Positions 26,271-36,104 of a DNA stretch of 64,000 nucleotides are shown here, in pieces. A program made the translations under genes and the position numbers. Every line of letters begins with the position of its first letter. Position 1 is the stretch's first letter. This DNA is from Stutzerimonas xanthomarina DSM 18231 (lineage in GTDB: Bacteria; Pseudomonadota; Gammaproteobacteria; Pseudomonadales; Pseudomonadaceae): contig NZ_FQXA01000001.1 of NCBI RefSeq assembly GCF_900129835.1, positions 1-64,000 on the forward strand, read 5' to 3'. The notes under the pieces were generated by a model that was given only the letters and a program-made list of their open reading frames with translations, did no database searches and was not told the origin of the DNA.

Positions 26271-27875
26271 ATGACCGATCAAAGCACCCGCCTTCCCGTC
26301 CGCCGCGCGCTGATCAGCGTGTCCGACAAGACCGGCGTCATTGAATTCGCACGCGAGCTCGTCGCTCTAGGCGTCGAAATTCTCTCAACCGGTGGCACCT
26401 TCAAACTATTGCGCGAAAACCAAATCGCCGCGATCGAAGTCGCCGACTACACCGGTTTTCCCGAAATGATGGACGGTCGGGTCAAGACCCTGCACCCGAA
26501 GATACACGGCGGCATTCTCGGCCGGCGTGACCTGGACGACGAGGTCATGGTCGAGCAAGGCATCAACCCGATTGACCTGGTTGCAGTCAACCTTTATCCG
26601 TTCGCTGCCACCGTCGCCAAGCCTGGCTGCACGCTGCCGGACGCGATTGAGAATATCGACATCGGCGGCCCGACCATGGTCCGCAGCGCGGCGAAGAACC
26701 ACAAGGACGTTGCCATTATCGTCAATGCCGATGACTACGCCAGCGTCATCGAGAACCTAAAGACCGGCGGCCTGACCTATGCACAGCGCTTCGATCTGGC
26801 GCTTAAAGCCTTCGAGCACACAGCCTCCTACGACGGCATGATCGCCAACTACCTGGGCACGGTTGATCAGAGCGCTGAAACCCTTTCCACTGAAGGCCGC
26901 AGTCTGCTGCCGCGCACCTTCACCACCCAGTTCGTCAAGGCGCAGGACATGCGCTACGGCGAGAACCCGCACCAGATCGCGGCGTTCTACGTCGAAACCG
27001 CCGACGAAGCCTGCGTTGCCACTGCCCGCCAACTGCAAGGCAAGGAATTGTCGTTCAACAACGTTGCCGATACCGACGCCGCACTTGAGTGCGTAAAGAG
27101 CTTCGTCAAGCCAGCCTGCGTTATCGTCAAGCACGCCAACCCCTGCGGCGTCGCCGTGGTTCCGGATGCTGAGGGCGGCATCCGTCAAGCTTATGAACTG
27201 GCCTATGCCACCGACAGCGAGTCCGCGTTTGGCGGCATCATTGCCTTCAACCGCGAGCTTGATGGCGAGACCGCGAAAGCCATCGTCGAACGCCAGTTCG
27301 TCGAGGTGATCATCGCGCCAAGCATTTCCGCCGAAGCCCGCGAAGCCGTCGCAAGCAAAGCCAATGTTCGGCTGCTCGAATGCGGCCAGTGGCCGGCCGA
27401 GCGTGCGCCGGGCTGGGATTTCAAGCGCGTCAACGGCGGGCTCTTGGTTCAGAGCCGCGATATCGGAATGATCAGCGAAGCCGACCTCAAGGTCGTCACC
27501 CAGCGCGCCCCATCCGAGCAGGAAATCCACGACCTGATCTTTGCCTGGAAGGTGGCCAAGTTCGTCAAATCCAACGCCATCGTCTATGCCAAGAACCGGC
27601 AGACCGTCGGGGTCGGCGCCGGTCAGATGAGCCGGGTCAATTCCGCACGTATCGCCGCGATCAAGGCCGAGCATGCCGGCCTGCCGGTGCCCGGCGCAGT
27701 GATGGCCAGCGATGCGTTTTTCCCGTTTCGTGATGGCATCGATAATGCCGCCAAAGTGGGCATTACTGCAGTGATCCAGCCAGGTGGCTCGATGCGCGAC
27801 GCCGAAGTAATTGCCGCAGCCGATGAAGCCGGCATCGCCATGGTATTCACCGGCATGCGCCATTTCAGGCACTAA
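26271..27875 (+). CDS. purH: Bifunctional AICAR transformylase/IMP cyclohydrolase
   Basis: Performs the last two steps of IMP synthesis. The 534-residue protein has an N-terminal MGS-like IMP cyclohydrolase domain (about 1-200; [31 protein letters not shown]) and an AICAR transformylase domain (about 205-534), with the catalytic Lys-His pair in VKHANPCGV. The ATG at 26271 has AGGA seven bases upstream; an ATG two codons earlier overlaps that site. purD follows after a repeat-containing spacer. The purH-purD pair matches PA4854-PA4855 as I recall. Confidence 0.96.
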   Translation: MTDQSTRLPVRRALISVSDKTGVIEFARELVALGVEILSTGGTFKLLRENQIAAIEVADYTGFPEMMDGRVKTLHPKIHGGILGRRDLDDEVMVEQGINPIDLVAVNLYPFAATVAKPGCTLPDAIENIDIGGPTMVRSAAKNHKDVAIIVNADDYASVIENLKTGGLTYAQRFDLALKAFEHTASYDGMIANYLGTVDQSAETLSTEGRSLLPRTFTTQFVKAQDMRYGENPHQIAAFYVETADEACVATARQLQGKELSFNNVADTDAALECVKSFVKPACVIVKHANPCGVAVVPDAEGGIRQAYELAYATDSESAFGGIIAFNRELDGETAKAIVERQFVEVIIAPSISAEAREAVASKANVRLLECGQWPAERAPGWDFKRVNGGLLVQSRDIGMISEADLKVVTQRAPSEQEIHDLIFAWKVAKFVKSNAIVYAKNRQTVGVGAGQMSRVNSARIAAIKAEHAGLPVPGAVMASDAFFPFRDGIDNAAKVGITAVIQPGGSMRDAEVIAAADEAGIAMVFTGMRHFRH

Positions 27876-27880
27876 CAGCG

Positions 27881-27963
27881 AGCCGCAAGCCGCAAGCCGC
27901 AAGCCGCAAGCAAGAGCAGGTACCCGCCCGCTTCACTTGCGGCTTGAAGCCTGAAGCTTGCAG
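27881..27963 (+). repeat. Four 7-bp tandem repeats plus complementary arm between purH and purD
   Basis: AGCCGCA is repeated four times without interruption (27881-27908). The later TTGCGGCTTG (27937-27946) is the exact complement of CAAGCCGCAA within the array, so the RNA can fold into alternative hairpins, one per register. A further AAGC-rich piece follows (GAAGCCTGAAGCTTGCAG). The element ends 11 bases before the purD ribosome-binding site. Similar GC-rich repeats are scattered in some Pseudomonas genomes. Confidence 0.75.
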
Positions 27964-27984
27964 CTCTCTCCGAAGGAGAGACAA

Positions 27985-29274
27985 ATGAACGTTTTAATCA
28001 TCGGCAGCGGCGGCCGCGAGCACGCCCTGGCCTGGAAGGTCGCGCAGGACCCGCGCATCAAGAAAGTCTTTGTCGCGCCCGGCAATGCCGGCACGGCAAC
28101 TGAAGCCAAATGTGAAAATGTCGCTATCGATGTACTGGCCATCGAGCAATTGGCGGACTTCGCCGAGCAGAACGTGCAGCTGACGATCGTCGGCCCCGAG
28201 GCGCCGCTGGTCAAAGGTGTAGTCGACCTGTTCCGCTCGCGCGGACTCGACTGCTTCGGCCCGACCGCTGCTGCAGCACAACTGGAAGGCTCCAAGGCGT
28301 TCACCAAAGACTTCCTGGCTCGCCACAAGATCCCTACCGCCGACTACCAGAACTTCACTGAAGTCGAACCGGCTCTCGCCTATTTGCGAGAAAAGGGCGC
28401 GCCGATCGTGATCAAGGCCGACGGTCTGGCAGCTGGCAAGGGTGTGATCGTCGCCATGACCCTGGCCGAAGCGGAAGAGGCCGTGCGCGACATGCTCTCC
28501 GGCAACGCATTCGGTGATGCGGGCGCACGAGTGGTGATTGAGGAATTTCTCGACGGCGAGGAAGCCAGCTTTATCGTCATGGTCGATGGCGCCAATGTGT
28601 TGCCGATGGCGACCAGCCAGGACCACAAGCGCGTCGGCGATGGCGACACCGGCCCGAATACGGGGGGCATGGGCGCCTATTCCCCAGCGCCCGTGGTGAC
28701 GGCCGACGTCCACCAACGCGTGATGGACGAAGTGATCTGGCCGACAGTGAAGGGCATGGCTGCCGAGGGCAACGTCTATACCGGCTTCCTCTACGCCGGT
28801 TTGATGATCGACCACAACGGTGCGCCCAAAGTCATCGAGTTCAATTGCCGCTTCGGCGACCCGGAAACCCAGCCGATCATGTTGCGCCTGCAGTCCAGTC
28901 TGGTACTGCTTGTGGAAGCAGCCCTGGCCAAAGCGCTGGACAAGATCGAAGCACAGTGGGACCCACGGCCGAGCCTCGGCGTGGTAATGGCTGCGGGAGG
29001 CTATCCGGGGGATTATGGCAAAGGCGCCACGATCCACGGCCTGGACGCTGCTGCCCAACTGCAGGGCAAGGTTTTCCATGCCGGTACCCTGTTGGTCGAC
29101 GGAGCGGTAACCACCGCAGGCGGTCGCGTCCTCTGCGCTACGGCGCTTGGTGAAACGGTCTCTGCGGCGCAGCAAAATGCTTATGCACTGGCGGCCCGAA
29201 TCGACTGGAATGAACATTTCTACCGCCATGACATCGGCTATCGGGCAATTGCACGCGAGCAGGGCGAAAGCTGA
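27985..29274 (+). CDS. purD: Phosphoribosylamine-glycine ligase
   Basis: ATP-grasp enzyme that makes GAR from phosphoribosylamine and glycine in purine synthesis. It has 429 residues. Landmarks are VLIIGSGGREHALAWK at the N-terminus, IVIKADGLAAGKGVIVA of the ATP-grasp region near 140-156, and the signature FNCRFGDPETQ near 288-298. The ATG at 27985 has GAAGGAG nine bases upstream. It follows purH across the tandem-repeat spacer; retS follows with its own promoter. Confidence 0.96.
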   Translation: MNVLIIGSGGREHALAWKVAQDPRIKKVFVAPGNAGTATEAKCENVAIDVLAIEQLADFAEQNVQLTIVGPEAPLVKGVVDLFRSRGLDCFGPTAAAAQLEGSKAFTKDFLARHKIPTADYQNFTEVEPALAYLREKGAPIVIKADGLAAGKGVIVAMTLAEAEEAVRDMLSGNAFGDAGARVVIEEFLDGEEASFIVMVDGANVLPMATSQDHKRVGDGDTGPNTGGMGAYSPAPVVTADVHQRVMDEVIWPTVKGMAAEGNVYTGFLYAGLMIDHNGAPKVIEFNCRFGDPETQPIMLRLQSSLVLLVEAALAKALDKIEAQWDPRPSLGVVMAAGGYPGDYGKGATIHGLDAAAQLQGKVFHAGTLLVDGAVTTAGGRVLCATALGETVSAAQQNAYALAARIDWNEHFYRHDIGYRAIAREQGES

Positions 29275-29329
29275 GCGCGAGAATTGCGGTAATGTGCGCG
29301 GCGGCAACTCTTATAGGTCGTTGCGCGCG

Positions 29330-29358
29330 TTACTGAGCGACCGTGCGGTGGTTATAAT
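29330..29358 (+). promoter_or_regulatory. retS promoter
   Basis: A perfect TATAAT (29353-29358) has TTACTG (29330-29335) 17 bases upstream. Transcription would begin near 29365, about 25 bases before the retS GTG. Confidence 0.65.
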
Positions 29359-29389
29359 CCACCGCCACACACATGAAGGGACTTCAATC

Positions 29390-32179
29390 GTGCGTCGACT
29401 CCGGGTCGCCATTGCTTTTACCTTCAGTCTGTTGCTGACTGCATGGCCTGCATTGGGCGCCGTTACAGAGCCCGCTCCCGTTCCTGTATCCGCAGACGCC
29501 ATAGCAGCGACAGAGTCCAACTGGCGATTGCTCGTCGACCAATCCGGCTTGCTCACGCTTGATGAGGTTATCGCCCAGCGCAGCCTGTTCCAGCGCATCG
29601 ACAAACATGCCTATGCCGCTCCAGCGAGTGAGAATGCCATCTGGCTGCAGGTGAACCTACCCGCGTTCGCCGATCCGAACTGGTTGTGGATCTTCGCGCC
29701 ACGCGTGCAGTACCTCGATTTTTACCTGCTGCGTGACGGGCGGCTGGAACGTCATATCGAAACTGGTGAGCTCAGACCGCTCGAGTCGCGCCCCCTGCCC
29801 ACCCGCGCCTATCTGTTTACTCTACCCAGTGACGATACGCCTCGCGAGGCTTACATCCGCCTGCAATCATCCCACCCGATCATGGCGTGGTTCAGCACCG
29901 TTGATGAGGTAGGGCTGGTTGGGCTGGCGCGCCCGGCTTACCTGTTCGGCGCATTGTTTGGTGCCTTGGCACTACTGACCATCTACAACCTGCTGCGTTT
30001 CGCCTACACCTTGAGCTACAGCCATGTGTGGCTTGCCTTGCTGCACGGCTCCCTTCTCACTGGTGCGATCACGAATCTGGGCCTGCTTGCGGTTTGGTCG
30101 CCCAAGCTGATCTATAGCCAACCGCTGATTGCCGATATGGCCGCGTTGCTGACCTGTATTTCCTTGCTGGCCTTCACCTACGGTTTCTTCCATAACCGCA
30201 AGATACCCTGGGTGACCGGGGTGCTTGCGCTGGAAACAGGTGTGGTGAGCGCGGTCGCAGCGACCATCTTGTTCACCGGCCACCTCTGGTTTAGCTGGTT
30301 GATATACGCGCTGGTGCTAGGCACTGCCGTCAGCGTTACCGTCGTGGCTATTCATCATTGGCGGCAGCGCTACGAACCGGCCCGATTGCTGGTTGCTGGC
30401 ATGCTGTTGTTCGATGGCGGCTTCATCCTGGTGCTGCCCGTTCTGTTGGGCTTCAATCAATTCGATCCGGATTGGCTGACCGGCATCATGTTCAGCGTAG
30501 CCACCTGTTCCGGGTTGATCCTCAGCTTTGCACTACTCGAGCGGCAGCGACAGATTCAGTCAGACAGCCGCAACCAACATACAGCCGAAGCCGTTAATAG
30601 CGCCGAACTTCGAACCAAAGCGGATTTCCTGGCGAAGATCAGTCACGAGATTCGCACTCCAATGAACGGTGTGCTGGGCATGAGTGAGCTGCTGCTCAGC
30701 ACCTCGCTGTCGGCGAAACAGCGTGATTACGTCCAGACGATTCATAGCTCCGGCAACGAGTTGCTCAACTTGATCAACGAGATTCTGGACATTTCCAAAC
30801 TGGAGTCCGGGCAGATCGAGCTGGACGACGTGCAGTTCGATCTCAACGCGCTCATCGAAGATTGCCTCAGTATTTTCCGCGCCAAGGCCGAACAGCAACG
30901 GGTCGAGCTGATCAGCTTTGTTCAACCCCAGATGCCGTACGTGGTTGCTGGCGACCCGACTCGCTTGCGCCAGGCACTGTTGAATCTGCTCGAGAATGCC
31001 TTCAAGCAAACCGAAGAAGGCGAGGTGCTACTGACCGCAACGGTGGATGATCGCGAGGGACAGCCCCGGCTGCGCATCACCGTTCAGGACAGCGGTCGTC
31101 CGCTGGAGACGCAGGAGCGCGATGCCCTGCTCAACGCTGCGCTGGATAGCCGCGACTTTCTCGCCGCGACCCGCCTTGGTGGTCGCCTCGGCTTGATCAT
31201 CGCGCGCCAGCTGATCCACCTGATGAATGGCGAGTTCGGCATTCAGACGGGCGGCATTGCTGGCAACACGTTGTGGATGAGTCTGCCACTGTCCGCCGAA
31301 ATCGCCGAGCCCGCATGCAATCTCGACAATCAGCTCAAAGGTGCACGGCTGCTGGTGGTGGATGATAACGATACCTGCCGGAAAGTGCTCGGCCAGCAGT
31401 GCAGCAGCTGGGGCATGGACGTCAGCGCGGTAGCCTCAGGCAAAGAGGCGCTGGCGCTGCTGCGCACCAAGGCGCACTTGCGCGACTATTTCGACGTGGT
31501 ATTGCTCGATCAGGACATGCCCGGTATGACGGGCATGCAGCTGGCGAGCAGAATCAAGGAAGACTTCAGCCTCAATCACGACATCTTGTTGATCATGCTG
31601 ACCGGCATGAGCAGTGCGCCGAGCAAGATCATCGCACGCAACGCCGGCATCAAACGCATCCTGGCCAAACCCGTTGCCGGTTATACGCTGAAAACCACCC
31701 TGGCGGACGAGCTTGCCCGCCGCACCAGCGCGATTGCGCAGACGTCAGCGATGCAACCCAACGCACCGCTGTCAGTGCCGGACGATTTCCGCATTCTGGT
31801 TGCCGAGGACAACAGCATATCCACCAAGGTCATCCGCGGCATGCTGAGCAAGCTCAACCTTAAACCGGATACGGCCAGCAATGGGGCGGAGGCGCTCACA
31901 CTGATCAAGGCGCACCCCTACGACCTGGTGCTGATGGACTGTGAGATGCCGGTGATGGACGGCTTCGAGGCCACTGCACAGCTGCGTGCGTGGGAAGCGT
32001 CCGAGGCCCGCCGGCGGACGCCGGTGGTCGCCCTGACTGCGCATATTCTGAGCGAGCACCGCGAGCGAGCCCGCGAAGCCGGGATGGACGGCCACATGGC
32101 CAAACCAGTCGAAATGTCGCAGTTGCGCGAGCTGATCGAACACTGGGTCCGGATTCGAGCAGCCGCGGCGGATTACTAA
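29390..32179 (+). CDS. retS: RetS-type hybrid sensor histidine kinase
   Basis: Membrane hybrid kinase of 929 residues. Order: signal peptide (1-23), 7TMR-DISM extracellular sensor (about 40-180), seven-helix 7TMR-DISM region (about 183-385), HisKA with His419, a HATPase-like domain (about 520-635), REC1 with Asp707 and REC2 with Asp850. The N-box has Asn532 and Asn536, but the usual G-boxes are reduced (DSGR, GGRLGL). RetS of P. aeruginosa binds and blocks GacS, lowering RsmY/RsmZ and shifting cells from biofilm to acute-infection programs. Two receivers plus the place after purD identify it. Start: GTG at 29390 with GAAGGG nine bases upstream. Confidence 0.92.
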   Translation: MRRLRVAIAFTFSLLLTAWPALGAVTEPAPVPVSADAIAATESNWRLLVDQSGLLTLDEVIAQRSLFQRIDKHAYAAPASENAIWLQVNLPAFADPNWLWIFAPRVQYLDFYLLRDGRLERHIETGELRPLESRPLPTRAYLFTLPSDDTPREAYIRLQSSHPIMAWFSTVDEVGLVGLARPAYLFGALFGALALLTIYNLLRFAYTLSYSHVWLALLHGSLLTGAITNLGLLAVWSPKLIYSQPLIADMAALLTCISLLAFTYGFFHNRKIPWVTGVLALETGVVSAVAATILFTGHLWFSWLIYALVLGTAVSVTVVAIHHWRQRYEPARLLVAGMLLFDGGFILVLPVLLGFNQFDPDWLTGIMFSVATCSGLILSFALLERQRQIQSDSRNQHTAEAVNSAELRTKADFLAKISHEIRTPMNGVLGMSELLLSTSLSAKQRDYVQTIHSSGNELLNLINEILDISKLESGQIELDDVQFDLNALIEDCLSIFRAKAEQQRVELISFVQPQMPYVVAGDPTRLRQALLNLLENAFKQTEEGEVLLTATVDDREGQPRLRITVQDSGRPLETQERDALLNAALDSRDFLAATRLGGRLGLIIARQLIHLMNGEFGIQTGGIAGNTLWMSLPLSAEIAEPACNLDNQLKGARLLVVDDNDTCRKVLGQQCSSWGMDVSAVASGKEALALLRTKAHLRDYFDVVLLDQDMPGMTGMQLASRIKEDFSLNHDILLIMLTGMSSAPSKIIARNAGIKRILAKPVAGYTLKTTLADELARRTSAIAQTSAMQPNAPLSVPDDFRILVAEDNSISTKVIRGMLSKLNLKPDTASNGAEALTLIKAHPYDLVLMDCEMPVMDGFEATAQLRAWEASEARRRTPVVALTAHILSEHRERAREAGMDGHMAKPVEMSQLRELIEHWVRIRAAAADY

Positions 32180-32351
32180 CCTCTGGTCATGCCTGCCGCG
32201 TTGATGGGCATACCTGCCTTTTAGCCCGACACTGAACAAAACGCCCGGTCCGCTGCCGATAAAAGACCGGCCGAATTATTCCGCGACGAAACATTACTCA
32301 GTGTCCGAACCTTCGCGTCGAGGCATAAGCCGTCGCCAAGGAGCCCACGCA

Positions 32352-33302
32352 ATGATGAAGAGGAGCGATGTCGCCTGGACCCTTGTGGGCATCATGGCGG
32401 TAGTGCTGTCTGGCTACATGCTCTATCAGGAAATCCGCAATCTTTCACTCGCCGAACTTACCGACAGCCTCGACGCAATCAGCAAACCCAGTTGGGTTAT
32501 GGCCGGGTTGGCAACGCTGGGCGCCTACTTTGCGTTAGCCTGGTACGACCGCATCGCCGTCTCGCACCTTGGCAAGCACATCTCCTGGTGGTTCATCACG
32601 CTCTGCTCCTTCACGACCTATGCCCTCGCTCATAACGTTGGCGCGTCGGTGTTTTCCGGCGCGGTGGTGCGGTACCGCGCGTATCGCAGCAAAGGACTGA
32701 CGCCACACGAAATTGGCGTAGTGATCGTGTTCTGCTCATTGACCTTTCTTCTTGGCACGCTGTTAGCCGGCGGCCTGGTGTTGATCTTCAGGCCGGATTT
32801 GCTCAACCGGCTCGTCGATGCCGAGCCATGGTTGTCGAGAGCGATAGGCGCATCGCTGCTGGGTGTGATCGGGCTTTATGTGATCGGCGCCTGGCGACAC
32901 TTCCCGCCCATGCATATCGGCAAATGGCACATCACCTATCCGCGCCTACCTATCGTCGGGAAACAACTGGTTGCCGCGCCTCTGGAGCTCGCCTGCGCCG
33001 CGGCGATCATCTATTTTGCGTTGCCCAAGGCGGATAATCCGGGCTATCTGGTCGTGCTCGGCGTATTCCTTGCTTCGTTTTCACTGGCGTTGCTGTCACA
33101 TGCACCCGGCGGACTGGGCGTGCTGGAGGTGACCTTCCTCGCCGCGATGCCGGAACTACCCACCGCTGACGTGCTGGCCGCCCTGATCGTATTCCGAGGG
33201 TTCTACCTGCTACTGCCGCTTGCCTTGGCAATCCTGGTGGTCGCGCTGTTTGAAGCGGGGCAGTGGTCGCAGCGACGACGCACCGGCTCAAGCAGCCGCT
33301 GA
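32352..33302 (+). CDS. YbhN/LPG-synthase-type integral membrane protein (UPF0104)
   Basis: Protein of 316 residues with about eight hydrophobic segments, of the lysylphosphatidylglycerol synthase transmembrane family without the catalytic C-terminal domain. Family marks are the conserved TTYALAHNVGASVFSGAVVRYR (about 90-112) and the SHAPGGLGVLEVTFL motif near 257-271. AAGGAG lies eight bases before the ATG at 32352. Relatives are tied to lipid or envelope transport, but no activity can be assigned here. It has no linked cardiolipin or endonuclease/exonuclease/phosphatase gene, unlike ybhN in E. coli. Confidence 0.82.
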   Translation: MMKRSDVAWTLVGIMAVVLSGYMLYQEIRNLSLAELTDSLDAISKPSWVMAGLATLGAYFALAWYDRIAVSHLGKHISWWFITLCSFTTYALAHNVGASVFSGAVVRYRAYRSKGLTPHEIGVVIVFCSLTFLLGTLLAGGLVLIFRPDLLNRLVDAEPWLSRAIGASLLGVIGLYVIGAWRHFPPMHIGKWHITYPRLPIVGKQLVAAPLELACAAAIIYFALPKADNPGYLVVLGVFLASFSLALLSHAPGGLGVLEVTFLAAMPELPTADVLAALIVFRGFYLLLPLALAILVVALFEAGQWSQRRRTGSSSR

Positions 33303-33390
33303 ACGGGTCACGAAACGACACCATTGCCCTATGGCCACACGCGCTTGACCGCGCGATCATTCGCCCTCTTACGAGACGAAGTCGAATCAC

Positions 33391-34137
33391 ATGATCAATA
33401 CCCGTACCAACCGCCCCGGTTCTGATCAACCGGCTGCACATAAACCGCGCCCTCTAATGGACTTGGCCATCAGTATCGTCATTCCATCGCTGATCCTGAT
33501 GAAGCTCAGCGGGGATGATCGCCTTGGGGCAGATGGCGCATTGCTGCTGGCGCTGGCCTTTCCGCTGGGCTGGGGGCTGTTCGAACTGGCGAAATATCGC
33601 AAGTTCAATTGGATCGCACTGCTGGGCCTGATAAGCGTGCTGCTAACCGGAGGTATCGGTCTGCTGCAGCTCGACCCGCAATGGCTGGCGATCAAAGAGG
33701 CTGCAATTCCGGGCGTCATTGGCATCGCCGTGCTGGCCTCCACTCGCACACGCTTTCCGTTGATCCGCACCCTGCTGTACAACCCTAAGGTGCTAAACGT
33801 CGACAAGGTTCATGAACAACTTGAGCGCAACGGGCAAACCGCCCATTTCGAAACGCGACTGCTGCGGGCCACCTATTTCCTCAGCGCCACCTTCTTTTTT
33901 TCGTCGTTCATGAATTACGTACTAGCCAAATGGATCGTCAACAGTCCCGCCGGGAGCGAAGCGTTCAACGCCGAACTCGGCCGCATGACGTTGCTCAGCT
34001 ACCCGATGATCGCGATCCCGAGCATGGTGATGATGATGGCAATCTTCTACTACCTCTGGAAGACCATCCACGGCCTGACCGGGTTGCGTCTGGAAGACAT
34101 CATCGCCAACCATGCGCACACCGATAAGCAAACCTGA
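33391..34137 (+). CDS. VC0807-family membrane protein
   Basis: Protein of 248 residues with about five to six hydrophobic segments. It resembles the VC0807 family of uncharacterised membrane proteins, with MDLAISIVIPSLILMKLS at the start of the membrane part and RFPLIRTLLYNPKVLNVD in the middle. A cluster of Met residues (PSMVMMMAIFYYLW) lies near the C-terminus. It follows the YbhN-like gene by 88 bases on the same strand. Function unknown. Confidence 0.72.
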   Translation: MINTRTNRPGSDQPAAHKPRPLMDLAISIVIPSLILMKLSGDDRLGADGALLLALAFPLGWGLFELAKYRKFNWIALLGLISVLLTGGIGLLQLDPQWLAIKEAAIPGVIGIAVLASTRTRFPLIRTLLYNPKVLNVDKVHEQLERNGQTAHFETRLLRATYFLSATFFFSSFMNYVLAKWIVNSPAGSEAFNAELGRMTLLSYPMIAIPSMVMMMAIFYYLWKTIHGLTGLRLEDIIANHAHTDKQT

Positions 34138-34146
34138 CAAACGCCC

Positions 34147-35046
34147 TCAGGACGACAGCAGCAGCATCCACAGCGGCAAGCTGATCACTGCCAGCAGCGT
34201 CGACAGAAACACCGTCGAGCTGACGACGCGAGTGTCTTCCGGAGTGACTGCGAATGCCAGCACGTTGACACCGCTCGGGCAAGCGGCCAACAACACCAGC
34301 ACACTCCGGGCCTCGTGACTGAGGCCCGGCAACCATCCGCCGGCATACCAGACCAGCAACGGAAACAGACCCAACTTCACCAGCGCCAGACCCAGCGCCG
34401 TAGCGCTGGGTCGCAGCCGATAACGTGACAGGCTGATGCCCAACACCATCAGCGCACAAGGCAATGCAGCCTGGGCGAGCCAGTCGGCAACACGCCAGAT
34501 CGGCACAGGCAGTTCCCAGCCGGATACGTTCAACAAAGCGCCAAGCAAGAGACCGACGATCAGCGGGTTGGCCAGATTCTTCAGCAGCCCGGTGGCACTG
34601 ACCTTCTGCCCTGAGCCGAACGCGTTATAGGAGCTCTGTAGCGAAAACAGGATCAGGCTGTGAAATACCAGAATGGCAAACACGTATACCAGACTCTCCG
34701 ACCCGAGCAAGGTGGTCACCAGAGGGATACCGACCAGCACATTGTTTGAGTACGCCGCCGTCAAGCCTAGAGGTGAAGCTCGGCCGAGCCAGCGGTGAGC
34801 CACTAGCGCAACCAGTGCGAAAACGGTGAGCACCGGCCCAAAGTAGGCCAGCAACAGCGTCGGCGACATCCCGTCACTCAGCTGGGCGCGAGCGATACCG
34901 GTGAACAGGACCGCCGGCATGAAGAGCTTGAAAGTGATGTTGGCGAGCCCGGCTGCCGCTTCCCCCGCCAGCCATTTACGCCAGCCCAGCAGGTAGCCGA
35001 GCATGATCAAGCCAAAGATCGGTAATATCGCCTGAAACACCACCAC
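34147..35046 (-). CDS. AEC-family transporter
   Basis: Auxin-efflux-carrier-like permease of 299 residues with about ten helices in two five-helix halves. Family signs are the N-terminal ILPIFGLIMLGYLLGWR and the mid-protein SNNVLVGIPLVTTLLG, with the conserved Asn-Asn pair of the first crossover. Bacterial members move dicarboxylates or malonate, among other substrates; the substrate here is not readable. It starts with GTG at 35046, with GGAG seven bases upstream. It converges on the VC0807-like gene with nine bases between stops. Confidence 0.85.
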   Translation of the reverse strand: MVVFQAILPIFGLIMLGYLLGWRKWLAGEAAAGLANITFKLFMPAVLFTGIARAQLSDGMSPTLLLAYFGPVLTVFALVALVAHRWLGRASPLGLTAAYSNNVLVGIPLVTTLLGSESLVYVFAILVFHSLILFSLQSSYNAFGSGQKVSATGLLKNLANPLIVGLLLGALLNVSGWELPVPIWRVADWLAQAALPCALMVLGISLSRYRLRPSATALGLALVKLGLFPLLVWYAGGWLPGLSHEARSVLVLLAACPSGVNVLAFAVTPEDTRVVSSTVFLSTLLAVISLPLWMLLLSS

Positions 35047-35180
35047 GCGGCTTCTCCAGCAAACGTTGCGACCTCATGCCGCCCCGCAAAAGACCGCGCA
35101 GAATACCCGAGTCTCGCGTCAGATCACCAGATCAAGCCCAGGCGCATACATGCCTGAGTCGGTATGACTGCTTTGGCTGC

Positions 35181-36104
35181 TTAAGCCTGGGAATGCTGCG
35201 CAGCGCCAGCTGCGACTGCTGCAGCCCTGGCCAGGGAGTCGAGAACGATGGAAAGGTCGTCATGCCAGTCTCTGGTGTCGATACCGAACGTGGTCTCGAA
35301 CTTCGAGCAATCAAACACCGACCAGGCCGGCCGGCGCGCGGGGGTGGGGTACTGAGCGGTACTGATAGGCGATACTTTCGGACGAGCAGCAAGCATGCCC
35401 TTGGCTTCTGCTTGACGGAAGACTTCTACGGCGAAGTCGAACCAGGTACACGGGGATCGTCCACTGTAGTGATAGAGCCCCCACTCCAATACGCCGTTCT
35501 GGGCATAACGCTGCGCCAGCTCCAGCAACGCATCGGCAATGCTGCCCGCCTGCGTGGGGCAGCCGAACTGATCGGCAACCACTGATAGCGCGTCACGCTG
35601 ACCGCCAAGGCGCAGCATGGTCTTTACGAAGTTGTGGCCATGCGCCCCATAAACCCAGCTGGTACGCAAAATAAGATGCTTGTCCAGCACAGCCTGGATG
35701 GCCGCTTCGCCAGCCAACTTGCTTGCACCATAAACACCCGTTGGTGCAACTTCATCGACCTCCTTGTAAGGCGCCTGGGCATTACCGGAGAACACGTAAT
35801 CGGTGGAGATGTGCAATAGCGGAATGGAGGCTTGACGAGCCGCTTGCGCCAGCCGTTCAGCGCCATCACAGTTCACGCTGTACGCCTGTTCGCTGTGCGT
35901 CTCGGCGTTGTCGACATGCGTGTAAGCGGCCGCATTGATGATAAGCCCCGGCTTGAGTCGGCCGACGACCTCGGCCACCTGCCCCGCGTCGGTGATATCA
36001 AGATGGTCGCGAGTCATGCCGAGCGCTTCGAGACCGTACCCGCCGGCACGGTTCATCAACTCGTGGCCGACCTGGCCACCGGCTCCGCATACTAGGATTC
36101 GCAT
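35181..36104 (-). CDS. RmlD-type dTDP-4-dehydrorhamnose reductase
   Basis: Short-chain dehydrogenase of the RmlD substrate-binding family, 307 residues. The NAD(P)-binding motif GAGGQVG is at 7-13, INAAAYTHVDNAE near 60, and the catalytic Tyr-x-x-x-Lys appears as YGASKLAGE near 129-137. RmlD makes dTDP-L-rhamnose, but rmlB, rmlA and rmlC are not adjacent, so this stand-alone copy may act on another nucleotide sugar. I start at the ATG at 36104 (MRILVCGAGG); a 23-residue extension upstream has no family support. Confidence 0.82.
   Translation of the reverse strand: MRILVCGAGGQVGHELMNRAGGYGLEALGMTRDHLDITDAGQVAEVVGRLKPGLIINAAAYTHVDNAETHSEQAYSVNCDGAERLAQAARQASIPLLHISTDYVFSGNAQAPYKEVDEVAPTGVYGASKLAGEAAIQAVLDKHLILRTSWVYGAHGHNFVKTMLRLGGQRDALSVVADQFGCPTQAGSIADALLELAQRYAQNGVLEWGLYHYSGRSPCTWFDFAVEVFRQAEAKGMLAARPKVSPISTAQYPTPARRPAWSVFDCSKFETTFGIDTRDWHDDLSIVLDSLARAAAVAAGAAQHSQA

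Noticed and set aside
27881..27946. CRISPR-like array between purH and purD
   Set aside because: The repeats are only 7 bp, have no spacers, and no cas gene is near. It is a simple tandem repeat.
26757..29307. Long open frames on the minus strand opposite purH (26757-27902) and purD (27994-29307)
   Set aside because: Both lie entirely over intact purine genes and show no protein-family signature.
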